Shown here: positions 1 through 6,564 of the stretch, one piece after another
Layout: each line of letters starts with the position of its first letter
How positions within the stretch are numbered: the stretch's first letter is position 1
Origin: Planctomycetota bacterium
Lineage (GTDB): Bacteria > Planctomycetota > Phycisphaerae > Phycisphaerales > SM1A02
Direction: 5' to 3'
NCBI GenBank assembly: GCA_009926815.1
Contig: RFOC01000038.1
Coordinates: 1 to 12,673 of the forward strand
Length of the DNA: 12,673 bases
Program-made: the position numbers and the translations under genes
The notes under the pieces: generated by a model
The model's input: only the letters and a program-made list of their open reading frames with translations
Told to the model about the DNA's origin: nothing
The model's database searches: none

Positions 1-1406
1 AGTTCCGCCAGCGCCTCGGCCGACCCCACCGATCGCGCTCCCGACGGCGTCTCCAGTTCCGGCCAGGCATCGAATCGTTCCAGCCACGCTCGCAGCTGGG
101 GATCCTGCACGTCCTCCGCCATCACCAGCCCGCCATGGTCGCGCGGATACCCGGGATGCGCCACGATGCACCGCCACGCGGCCCGCAGATCCTCGGGAGC
201 GTCCATGGCCATGGCGTTGAAGAGCATGGGCAGGAACGCGCGCATGCCCGGCTGGCGGTGGGTCGGCGGCGCCGCATCGGCGAAGGGATCGACGCGATCC
301 ACGAATCGGTCACCATCGCTGGCGTAGAGGCTGGCCATCACGGGAAGGCGTCGCAGCGCGAAGTGCCTGGGGCCATCCGGCTGGCCCACCGGCAGCGCCC
401 ACAGCCGCTGCGCATCCTGGGTGAGCATGAACTCGATGAACCGCTCCGCCGTCACGCGGTGCGGCGGATTGCGGAGCATGCCGACCGGATCCGCGTCGAT
501 CGCGCTCTCGCCGCGCGGTGCCACGAAGCGCACGCGCCCCTCGGCCGCGGCATCGCCGGGGCGGGCGGCGGCCACGATGGCCTGCGCCTGCGACCGCGCG
601 TAGAAGTCGATCGCCACGCCCATGGCCGCATCACCGGCGGCCACGTCGATGGGGCCCCGGGTTCCGCTGGGAGCGAAGGCCCTGGCGTTCGCGGCGGCCC
701 TTCGCAGGATGGCCAGGCCCCGCCTCCAGCCCACCCGCTGCACCACGCTCTCGAACGCCGTCAGGATGCTGCCCGACTGCGCCGGATTGACCATGCAGAC
801 CCAACCCTGCAGTCGAGCGTCGGCCAGAGCCTCCCAGCGCGTGGGGGCAGGCACGCCCAGCCGCTCGATCGCCTGCTGGTTCCAGACGATGCCGAAGGTG
901 GAGAGGGCCACGCCATACCACCACCCCTGCGGATCGAAGAGCCGCTCGCCGGCGATCGTCTCGATGCCGTAGCAGGCGTGCAGCACCGCCTCGGGCAACC
1001 GCACCGGTTCCAGCACCGGCGACTCGCGCACCTGCCCATCCACCTCCACGCGCACGGGACGACGCAGCATCTGGAACTCGAAACTGCCGCCACCCAGCAG
1101 CACGTCGGCGTCACCACCCACCGGAAGACCCTGCCGGAGGCGACTCTCCCACGCGCTCACCAGGGCGCGGCGGATCTCCACGGCGCCGCCCGGCGTGCTC
1201 CAGGTCACCCGGGCGGCGTTCCCGAACCTGGCGGCATGCCACTGCGCGAACGCCTCCCCCAGTTCCTCGCGGATCTGCTCCGTGCTGGCCGTGACCACGA
1301 TCACCTCGTCGGCGCCGGCTGCGCCCGGCATCCGCGGCTCGCGCATGGCCAGGGGAACGGCCAGCAGCGCGGCGAAGAGCAGGCCCAGGAACGCCAGCCG
1401 CCTCAT
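1..1406 (-). CDS. ABC-type (Fe3+-like) extracellular solute-binding protein, partial
   Basis: The frame is open from an ATG at 1406 to the left edge (468 codons, no stop), so the C-terminus is missing. The N-terminus (MRRLAFLGLLFAALLAVPL) is a signal peptide or signal anchor, so the protein should act in the periplasm or on the membrane surface. The mature part starts near VIVVTASTEQIREEL. Further in come WYGVALSTFGIVWNQ, then MVNPAQSGSILTAFESVV and AAMGVAIDFYA. These are the usual landmarks of the FbpA/AfuA ferric-iron binding group of type 2 periplasmic binding proteins. The paired iron-ligating tyrosines of FbpA are not obvious (only one Tyr in DFYA), so the substrate is uncertain. The start overlaps the pyrF stop as ATGA and has no Shine-Dalgarno of its own, so translation is probably coupled. 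Permease and ATPase genes may follow outside the window. The family call is good; the substrate is not shown. Confidence 0.85.
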   Translation of the reverse strand, partial: MRRLAFLGLLFAALLAVPLAMREPRMPGAAGADEVIVVTASTEQIREELGEAFAQWHAARFGNAARVTWSTPGGAVEIRRALVSAWESRLRQGLPVGGDADVLLGGGSFEFQMLRRPVRVEVDGQVRESPVLEPVRLPEAVLHACYGIETIAGERLFDPQGWWYGVALSTFGIVWNQQAIERLGVPAPTRWEALADARLQGWVCMVNPAQSGSILTAFESVVQRVGWRRGLAILRRAAANARAFAPSGTRGPIDVAAGDAAMGVAIDFYARSQAQAIVAAARPGDAAAEGRVRFVAPRGESAIDADPVGMLRNPPHRVTAERFIEFMLTQDAQRLWALPVGQPDGPRHFALRRLPVMASLYASDGDRFVDRVDPFADAAPPTHRQPGMRAFLPMLFNAMAMDAPEDLRAAWRCIVAHPGYPRDHGGLVMAEDVQDPQLRAWLERFDAWPELETPSGARSVGSAEALAE

Positions 1407-2278
1407 GCGGGCACGCGCGAGGCCGCGGCCTCGGCCAGCTGGTCGCGCAGGTCACGCGCCGCCTCGGCCACCGCATCGGTCCACGCGCCGCGTCCACCCT
1501 CGTGCGCGTAGATCACGCTGCGACTGGCGGTCACCAGGGCACCCTGACCCCGCGCGTCGAAGCAGGCCAGCACGTCGTCCAGACGACCGCCCTGGGCGCC
1601 GAACCCGGGCACCAGGAACGGCGTGTGCGGCATGCGCGCTCGCAGCGCCACCGCGTCCTCGGCCTTGGTGGCCCCGACGACCGCGCCAATGCCGCTCCAG
1701 CCCGAGGCGCCACGGAGTCCGGCACCGGCCTCGCTGACCAGGTCGCCCATCAGCTCGGCCACCGTGCGGCCGTCGGCCAGCCGCTGTCGCTGCACGGCGT
1801 CACCCGAGGCGTTGCTGGTGCGCACCAGCATGAACACCCCCACGCCGGCCTTCACGAAGGGCTCGAACGCGTCACTGCCCAGGTACGGGCTCGCCGTGAC
1901 CCAGTCGCACGCCAGCGGTCCGGCGGCGCCCGCGGCGTAATGCTGGCTGCTGATGCCGATGTCCCCGCGCTTCCAGTCCAGGATCACCAGGAAGCGTCCC
2001 CTCGCCGCATGCAGGCACCGCTCCAGCGCGGCCACGCCGGCGCTGCCCCACCGCTCGAAGCATGCGGACTGGAACTTCACCGCCGCGGCGAAGGGTTCCA
2101 CGGCATCGAGCAGCCGAAGACACCACGCCTCGATCGCCGCCACGGGATCATCGGATCGACACGTCTCGGGAAGCCGATCGATCACCGGATCGATGCCGAT
2201 GCAGGCGGGACCGCCTCGCGTCCGAACCCACCACGCCAGGGCATCGCCGGGATTCGAGGGTCGACTCATGGAGGCCAT
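1403..2278 (-). CDS. pyrF: Orotidine-5'-phosphate decarboxylase, mycobacterial-type (type 2)
   Basis: Decarboxylates OMP to UMP, the last step of de novo pyrimidine synthesis, in the cytoplasm. Landmarks run in family order: GPACIGIDP near the N-terminus, VKFQSACFERWG, the catalytic D-x-K-x-x-D as LDWKRGDIGISSQHYA, VTASPYLG, VFMLVRTSN, AVVGAT, and the phosphate-binding VPGFGAQGG. The order and wording match the long type 2 enzymes (about 275-290 aa), not the roughly 230-aa E. coli type. Three in-frame ATGs compete at 2293, 2278 and 2269. The one at 2278 has AGAGG four bases upstream. The one at 2269 best fits family length and has TAGCAT seven bases upstream, which would make the mRNA leaderless. 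It is divergent from the DUF971 gene. Its stop overlaps the next gene's start as ATGA. Confidence 0.95.
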   Translation of the reverse strand: MASMSRPSNPGDALAWWVRTRGGPACIGIDPVIDRLPETCRSDDPVAAIEAWCLRLLDAVEPFAAAVKFQSACFERWGSAGVAALERCLHAARGRFLVILDWKRGDIGISSQHYAAGAAGPLACDWVTASPYLGSDAFEPFVKAGVGVFMLVRTSNASGDAVQRQRLADGRTVAELMGDLVSEAGAGLRGASGWSGIGAVVGATKAEDAVALRARMPHTPFLVPGFGAQGGRLDDVLACFDARGQGALVTASRSVIYAHEGGRGAWTDAVAEAARDLRDQLAEAAASRVPA

Positions 2279-2325
2279 GCTACCTCTGCCCATGGACGCT
2301 TCCGCGGCCTACCATGCTCGCCCCC

Positions 2326-2682
2326 ATGAGCGACGATCGCCACGAACCCGCTCCGAAGTCGCTGCATCTGGACCGGCAGCGCGGGCTGCACGTCACCTTC
2401 CACGACGGCACCACGGCCTTCCTGTCGCTGGCGCTGCTGCGCGGGCAGAGTCCAAGCGCCGAGGCTCGTCACGAGCGCGAAGCCGCGGCCCGCAACCCAC
2501 TGCACGTGCTCTCGCCACGGGCGGCGCAGGCCGGCCCGCTGGCCGCGGAGGGGGCGGAACTGGTGGGCCACTACGCCATCCGCATCCGCTTCAACGACGG
2601 CCACGACACCGGCCTCTACGGCTGGCGACTGCTTCGGGAACTGGCCGAGCGAGCCCCGGGCGCAACCCGCGACGGCCATTGA
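2326..2682 (+). CDS. DUF971 (gamma-butyrobetaine hydroxylase-like N-terminal) domain protein
   Basis: A cytoplasmic protein of 118 aa that is essentially one DUF971 domain. An initial strand pair (LHLDRQRGLHVTFHDGTTA) leads to LRGQSPSAEARHE and then the most conserved part, VGHYAIRIRFNDGHDTGLYG followed by WRLLREL. In larger proteins this domain forms the N-terminal part of gamma-butyrobetaine hydroxylase. Free-standing bacterial versions are often linked to iron-sulfur or Mrp/ApbC functions, but the role is not established. The start MSDDRHEP at 2326 is chosen because the domain begins about 12 residues later. An ATG at 2314 (MLAPMSDD) is the alternative. There is no Shine-Dalgarno, but TACCAT lies ten bases before 2326. 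The gene is divergent from pyrF with about 50 bases between them. The domain call is firm; the function is unknown. Confidence 0.88.
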   Translation: MSDDRHEPAPKSLHLDRQRGLHVTFHDGTTAFLSLALLRGQSPSAEARHEREAAARNPLHVLSPRAAQAGPLAAEGAELVGHYAIRIRFNDGHDTGLYGWRLLRELAERAPGATRDGH

Positions 2683-2688
2683 CCTTGT

Positions 2689-2792
2689 CGCGGGGCCTGA
2701 ACCGGTCGAAGGGCGAAACACCCCCGCGTGGTGCGGAATTCCTGTTGTCCGGGCACCCATCCGGCCGATGCACCCGGACCGCCGCACGGCGG
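2689..2792 (+). other. Structured non-coding stretch with three hairpins
   Basis: No credible gene lies between the DUF971 stop (2682) and the phosphoesterase start (2887). This part holds three hairpins: CGCGGGG (2689-2695) with CCCCGCG (2722-2728); GTCCGGG (2747-2753) with CCCGGAC (2773-2779), enclosing CATC/GATG around CGGCC; and CCGCC-GCAC-GGCGG (2779-2792). The last two share base 2779. An intrinsic terminator follows at 2820. It may be the 3' UTR of the DUF971 mRNA, a small RNA, or a regulatory leader for the next gene. I do not recognise a known RNA family. Confidence 0.4.
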
Positions 2793-2819
2793 CCCCAACC
2801 AGCATCTTTCTCCCCTCCG

Positions 2820-2853
2820 CCCCGTCGATAACGAAATGCATCGACGGGGTTTT
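2820..2853 (+). terminator. Rho-independent terminator
   Basis: A perfect 10-bp stem, CCCCGTCGAT (2820-2829) with ATCGACGGGG (2840-2849), has a 10-base loop and is followed directly by TTTT. It ends transcripts coming from the DUF971 gene or from the structured stretch before it. It lies only 33 bases before the phosphoesterase start, so it could also act as an attenuator for that gene. Confidence 0.8.
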
Positions 2854-2886
2854 CACATCGGGCCTGCGCGTGGTACCCCATGCGGC

Positions 2887-4743
2887 ATGCGCCGACTGAT
2901 CGCCTGCCTTGCCCTTCTCCCGCTGGCCGCCACGCCTCCGTCGTTCCTCCGCGAGGGCGATGCCGCCATCGACGAGCAGGTCACCACCGTGTCCACGCCG
3001 CAGCGGCCCTTCTGCATCGCCATCCTTCCCGATCGGACCACGGGTCGAGACTGGGGCCTGCCCTACCTGCGTGCCGCGGTGGATGACCTGAACCGCATCC
3101 AGCCCGATGCGGTCTTCACCGTGGGCGACATGATCCAGGGCTACACGCGCAACCCGGCCGAATGGGATCGTCAGGCCAACCAGTGGAAGGAGATCGTGGC
3201 GGGCCTGCGCGTGCCGCTCTTTCCCGTGGCGGGCAACCACGACGTCATCGGCGGCAGCCGCAAGCCGGGCGACGACACCTTCGGTCAGCGCTACCTGCGC
3301 ACCTTCGGTCCGCTGCGCTACATGGCGGAACTGGAGGGCGCCACGGTGATCGCGCTCTTCAGCGACGAGGCCTACGGCGACGGCGGCGTGAAGCTGGGCG
3401 ATGGCCAGCTGGGCTGGCTGAAGGCGTGCCTGGAGCGCGCCAAGGGGCGAGGCAAGCCGATCATGGTGGTGATGCACCGTCCGCTGTGGCGCACCGGTGG
3501 CGTGAAGTGGTTCGATCGCGTGCACCCCGCGCTGGTCGAGGCGGGCGTGGACCTGGTGCTGGCCGGCCACTTCCACAGCATGCAGGATGACGGCGTGCGC
3601 GACGGCATCCGGTACGCCATCGTGGGCACCTGCGGCGGCAGCATCGACCAGCACCCGCTGGCGGGACAGCTCCAGCACCTCAGCTTCGTGCAGATGCAGC
3701 CCGACGGCTCGGTGGAGCTCTTCCACCAGCCCGCGGGCCTGACCTTGCCGCCGGACTTCGTGGTGCGCGAGGACCAGGACCGCGTCTTCTCGCTCCGGGA
3801 GAAGCCGGGGTCGGTGCGACTGCAGGGCTGCCTCCCCGATCCGAGCGATCCCTCCGCGCCGCTGCAGGGCAGCGTCACGCTGGAACTGAAGAACCCGCTC
3901 GACCGTCCCATCGAGGTGTCCGCCGCGCTCTACACCGAACCGAGGCCCTGGCCCGTGGAGGGGCACCTCTTCGTGAGCCGCACCGGCATCGACGCCTTCA
4001 ATCCGCACACCGTGGACGCCGACACCGCCTATCGCATGGAACCCATCGGTCCCGTGCGGGTGCCCGCCGGCGGACAGGCCTCGGTGCCGCTGCGCTTCAG
4101 CTGGCCGCGCGCCAGCGGCCCCGTGGCGCCGCCCACCATCCAGGTGCGCGAACTCTTCGGCGACAGCAGGAATCGCCAGGTGCCGGTGCACCTGTGGGAG
4201 CGTCCGGCCATCGAGCGCACGCTTCGCCTGCCCGCGGGCGGCGAGCAGCCGCCGGCCTCATGCACCGCGTGGCCCATCCATGCGTGGGACCCATCGCCCT
4301 ACGACACGCTCGAGCCCGATCCCACCCTTCGGGCGTGGCTGGCGGATGGGGGTCGCACGCTCTGCGCTCGCTTCGAGGTCCCGGATGCCCAGCAGGCCTC
4401 CGCCGCGCCGGATGCGCCGCCGGCGAAGGACCGGCGCCTGCGCGATCCCTCGGGCGATGCCGTGCTGCTCCGCTGGAGTGATGCCAAGGGCGAGGCGACG
4501 GTGGTGGCCGAGCCCTTCACGCCGTGGTCTGCGTGCACCCGCGACGGCCTGGCCGCCCAGGTCACCTCGGGTGCCCTCCAGCCCACCGGGTGGTGGACCG
4601 AAGTCCGGATTCCCCTGCTCGAGGGCCTGCCCACGGCCCTGAATGCGGGCGTGGCCGACAACGACCAGACCTATCACACGCAGTGGCGATGGCTTGCCCC
4701 CACCGACCATCCGGCCCGGATCGCCGCTTCCCCGCAACCTTGA
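2887..4743 (+). CDS. Secreted calcineurin-like metallophosphoesterase with long C-terminal region
   Basis: A 618-aa protein with an N-terminal signal peptide (MRRLIACLALLPLAATPP), so it is probably exported. The catalytic domain spans about residues 40-330. It shows the metal-binding series ILPDRTTG (D49), VGDMIQG (D81), VAGNHDV (N117, H118), MHRPLW (H197) and AGHFH (H228, H230). The usual first motif D-x-H is D-R-T here, as in the 'DRTG' phosphoesterases that I recall as common in planctomycetes and Bacteroidetes. Residues from about 345 contain beta-rich segments (VTLELKNPLDRPIEV). The end (GDAVLLRW, WWTEVRIPL, ADNDQTYHTQWRW) resembles carbohydrate-binding CBM9-like domains, though this is only suggestive. 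The phosphate substrate is unknown. The ATG at 2887 is chosen for the signal peptide. Upstream in-frame ATGs lie in the terminator or hairpin region. There is no clear Shine-Dalgarno; TACCCC lies seven bases before the ATG. Confidence 0.9.
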   Translation: MRRLIACLALLPLAATPPSFLREGDAAIDEQVTTVSTPQRPFCIAILPDRTTGRDWGLPYLRAAVDDLNRIQPDAVFTVGDMIQGYTRNPAEWDRQANQWKEIVAGLRVPLFPVAGNHDVIGGSRKPGDDTFGQRYLRTFGPLRYMAELEGATVIALFSDEAYGDGGVKLGDGQLGWLKACLERAKGRGKPIMVVMHRPLWRTGGVKWFDRVHPALVEAGVDLVLAGHFHSMQDDGVRDGIRYAIVGTCGGSIDQHPLAGQLQHLSFVQMQPDGSVELFHQPAGLTLPPDFVVREDQDRVFSLREKPGSVRLQGCLPDPSDPSAPLQGSVTLELKNPLDRPIEVSAALYTEPRPWPVEGHLFVSRTGIDAFNPHTVDADTAYRMEPIGPVRVPAGGQASVPLRFSWPRASGPVAPPTIQVRELFGDSRNRQVPVHLWERPAIERTLRLPAGGEQPPASCTAWPIHAWDPSPYDTLEPDPTLRAWLADGGRTLCARFEVPDAQQASAAPDAPPAKDRRLRDPSGDAVLLRWSDAKGEATVVAEPFTPWSACTRDGLAAQVTSGALQPTGWWTEVRIPLLEGLPTALNAGVADNDQTYHTQWRWLAPTDHPARIAASPQP

Positions 4744-4766
4744 CGGCCGCACCCCTCGAACGCTTC

Positions 4767-4772
4767 AATACT
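4767..4772 (+). promoter_or_regulatory. Weak candidate -10 for the lipoprotein gene
   Basis: AATACT lies 38 bases before the lipoprotein ATG in the 67-base gap after the phosphoesterase. The only TTGACG upstream (4740-4745) is 21 bases away, which is too long for a good sigma-70 site. The gene may instead be read through from the phosphoesterase. Confidence 0.25.
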
Positions 4773-4810
4773 TCCGCTTCGATGACCCCAAACCCCAGGA
4801 GACACCTCGC

Positions 4811-5023
4811 ATGAAGACCAACCGAATCCTCGCCCTGACCGCCACGGCCGCCCTGCTGGCCCTGACCGCCTGCGGCGGCGGCGACAGCGCTCCCGCCTCC
4901 AAGTCCATGACCGTGCGTCAGCAGGACACCAGCAAGAAGGCCGGCGCGCCCACCGGTGACACCGGCACCATGAAGATGCAGGAGGGCAACGAGGCGCCCA
5001 AGAGCGGCGCCAAGAAGCCCTGA
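4811..5023 (+). CDS. Small hypothetical lipoprotein
   Basis: A 70-aa protein. The N-terminus MKTNRILALTATAALLALTAC is a type II signal peptide with lipobox L-T-A-C and the lipidated Cys at position 21, followed by GGGDSAP. An aspartate does not follow the Cys directly, so outer-membrane sorting is plausible but unproven. The remaining 50 residues are low-complexity, polar and Lys/Ser/Thr/Gly-rich (TSKKAGAPTGDTGT, KSGAKKP), with no recognisable fold, so it may be a short tethered or disordered surface peptide. The start is secure: AGGAGA (4797-4802) lies eight bases before the ATG. It follows the phosphoesterase by 67 bases and is closed by a strong hairpin. The function is unknown. Confidence 0.82.
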   Translation: MKTNRILALTATAALLALTACGGGDSAPASKSMTVRQQDTSKKAGAPTGDTGTMKMQEGNEAPKSGAKKP

Positions 5024-5044
5024 AGCGTTCCCGAATGACACGAT

Positions 5045-5082
5045 CGAGCCCAGGGCCCCGAGCGATCGGGGCCCTGCTCGTT
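5045..5082. terminator. Bidirectional terminator hairpin between convergent genes
   Basis: A perfect 11-bp stem, CAGGGCCCCGA (5051-5061) with TCGGGGCCCTG (5066-5076), encloses a GCGA loop. CGAG/CTCG pairing just outside can extend it. It sits between the plus-strand lipoprotein gene and the minus-strand ATPase gene, both of which end here. There is little T-run on either side (CTCGTT), so it may need Rho or act mainly as a 3' stabiliser. Confidence 0.65.
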
Positions 5083-5089
5083 GACGGGG

Positions 5090-6556
5090 TCAACCCGCCT
5101 GCCGAAGCGCGCTGCGATGGCGACGGACCCACTCCAGGGCGCCGGACGACACGCGGTGCTCGTCCGCGCCGGCGTGCGAGAGATGCTCCTGGATCGCGGC
5201 GTACACCAGACGGAACGCCTCGCGCGGATTGCCGGCGCGTTCCAGTTCCTGGGCCAGCCGTTCCCGACCGATGGCCGGATCGAAGAGATCCTCGATGCGG
5301 ACGGCCTTCACGCCCGGACGCATGGCCGCGGCCAGACGGACGTCGCAGACCTCCGCGAGCATGGAGCCGGTCCAGTGCAGTTCCTCGATGGTGTTCTGCT
5401 TGTCGAGCCTGGCCGCCCGACGGAACTCGTCCGTCTCGCGCATGGCCAGGTCACGAAGTTCGCGCGGCAGCAGCAGCTTGACCGCCAGTCCATGGTGCTG
5501 CAGGAAGCGGCCCGAGAGCATGGGCCACACCAGACGCTTCATCCTCTGCGGATCGCCGGCCACGGAGGCGGGCTCATCCACCCGATCCACCAGCACCACG
5601 ATGCTGCCGTAACCCAGGTGCTCCACCACGCGGAAGAGCCGATCCAGCATGGCGTAGCGAGCGTCCTCGTCCCGGTCCTGGGGCAGCGACGTCTCCACGG
5701 TCTCCAGCGGCAGGCTGTGCAGGCTGCCCCGGAATCCTCGCCCATCGCGCTGCAGCACGCGCACGCTCCGCGAGAGGCGCCGGGCCACCCGCGCCACCCG
5801 GGCCGTGCGAAGCATCCAGAGCCAGCCCAGCGCCGCACCGCAGGCCAGCAGCAGGCCGCCGGGCACCACGAAGGACCATCGCGGCGGCTGCCCGGCGCCC
5901 AGCAGGGCCATCACGCCGCCCAACCCCAGCAGCAGCAGGCTCCACGTGGCCGCCAGGGCGGCGCCGCTGGAACCGCCCAGCCGCAGGGCCCCCCGAAGCC
6001 GCCGCGTGCGTCGCATGGCGGCCGAGGGATGGTCGTAGACGGCCTGCAGCACCAGCATGTCGCGGCGCAGCGGGCGCGGGGCCTTGCGCAGGGCTCGTCG
6101 AAGGTTGCCCACCCGGATCGGCTCGCGACCCGGCACGCCGAAGACCTGGTCCACCATCGCCGGAACCACGCGGTGGAGCATGGCGTCGATGTGGTCGCTC
6201 AGTCGGATCCCCTCGATGGCCGCAGCCGCGTCTCGCAGACCGTCATGCCGGAGCAGCGACTGCAGCATGCCATCCAGATCGTCGTGCTCGATCACCAGGG
6301 CCCGCGGCTGACCGCGGCGATCGTTCCACGCCGCGAGCGCCGACTCCATCTGCAGCCGGATCGCGGTCTTGCCGGATCCCCGCTCGCCGAACACCACCGT
6401 GGGCGAGGGATGCCCGGGATCGCCGAGGATCTTGGCGAAGTCCGGATGCCGCCAGCCGCCCCCGGCCCGACGGAGCACCGCATCCTGCACGGCGTCCTCC
6501 GCCGCGAAGGGGTTCAGGGCCAGTCCGTGACGCTCGAGGAACTCGTCGGCGTGCAT
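5090..6556 (-). CDS. Membrane-anchored P-loop ATPase (KAP-like arrangement)
   Basis: A 488-aa protein. The N-terminus FLERHGLALNPF resembles the start of ExeA/ORC-like AAA ATPases. Walker A is GERGSGKT (57-64), followed by AIRLQME. Two hydrophobic segments lie at about 199-221 (AALAATWSLLLLGLGGVMAL) and about 227-249 (WSFVVPGGLLLACGAALGWL), separated by a short loop. Walker B is VVLVDRVDE (about 320-328). An all-alpha C-terminal part follows (LAVKLLLPREL, NPREAFRLVYAAIQEHL). Two membrane helices between Walker A and Walker B are the hallmark of KAP-type NTPases, so both halves of the nucleotide site should face the cytoplasm. The start ATG at 6556 has AGGGGG just upstream. A 65-residue in-frame extension upstream would overlap the previous gene and is not protein-like. 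It follows the phosphohexomutase gene by 8 bases. ATP binding is well supported; the biological role is unknown. Confidence 0.8.
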   Translation of the reverse strand: MHADEFLERHGLALNPFAAEDAVQDAVLRRAGGGWRHPDFAKILGDPGHPSPTVVFGERGSGKTAIRLQMESALAAWNDRRGQPRALVIEHDDLDGMLQSLLRHDGLRDAAAAIEGIRLSDHIDAMLHRVVPAMVDQVFGVPGREPIRVGNLRRALRKAPRPLRRDMLVLQAVYDHPSAAMRRTRRLRGALRLGGSSGAALAATWSLLLLGLGGVMALLGAGQPPRWSFVVPGGLLLACGAALGWLWMLRTARVARVARRLSRSVRVLQRDGRGFRGSLHSLPLETVETSLPQDRDEDARYAMLDRLFRVVEHLGYGSIVVLVDRVDEPASVAGDPQRMKRLVWPMLSGRFLQHHGLAVKLLLPRELRDLAMRETDEFRRAARLDKQNTIEELHWTGSMLAEVCDVRLAAAMRPGVKAVRIEDLFDPAIGRERLAQELERAGNPREAFRLVYAAIQEHLSHAGADEHRVSSGALEWVRRHRSALRQAG

Positions 6557-6564
6557 GGAGCCCC

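Noticed and set aside
135..1511. 458-codon open frame on the plus strand
   Set aside because: It is the antisense shadow of the solute-binding protein and the pyrF end. Its product is His/Arg/Pro-rich with no family features, while the minus-strand frame reads as a clear binding protein.
1502..2329. 275-codon plus-strand open frame
   Set aside because: It lies antisense to pyrF, whose catalytic motifs are intact. The product is low-complexity and unlike any family.
2683..2886. tRNA, 4.5S RNA or a known riboswitch
   Set aside because: No cloverleaf, SRP tetraloop motif or riboswitch core that I know is recognisable, so only a generic structured stretch is reported.
2266..4191. 641-codon minus-strand open frame
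   Set aside because: It runs antisense to the phosphoesterase and the DUF971 gene. It results from high GC and lack of stops; the composition (His, Gly, Arg, Val) is typical of shadow frames.
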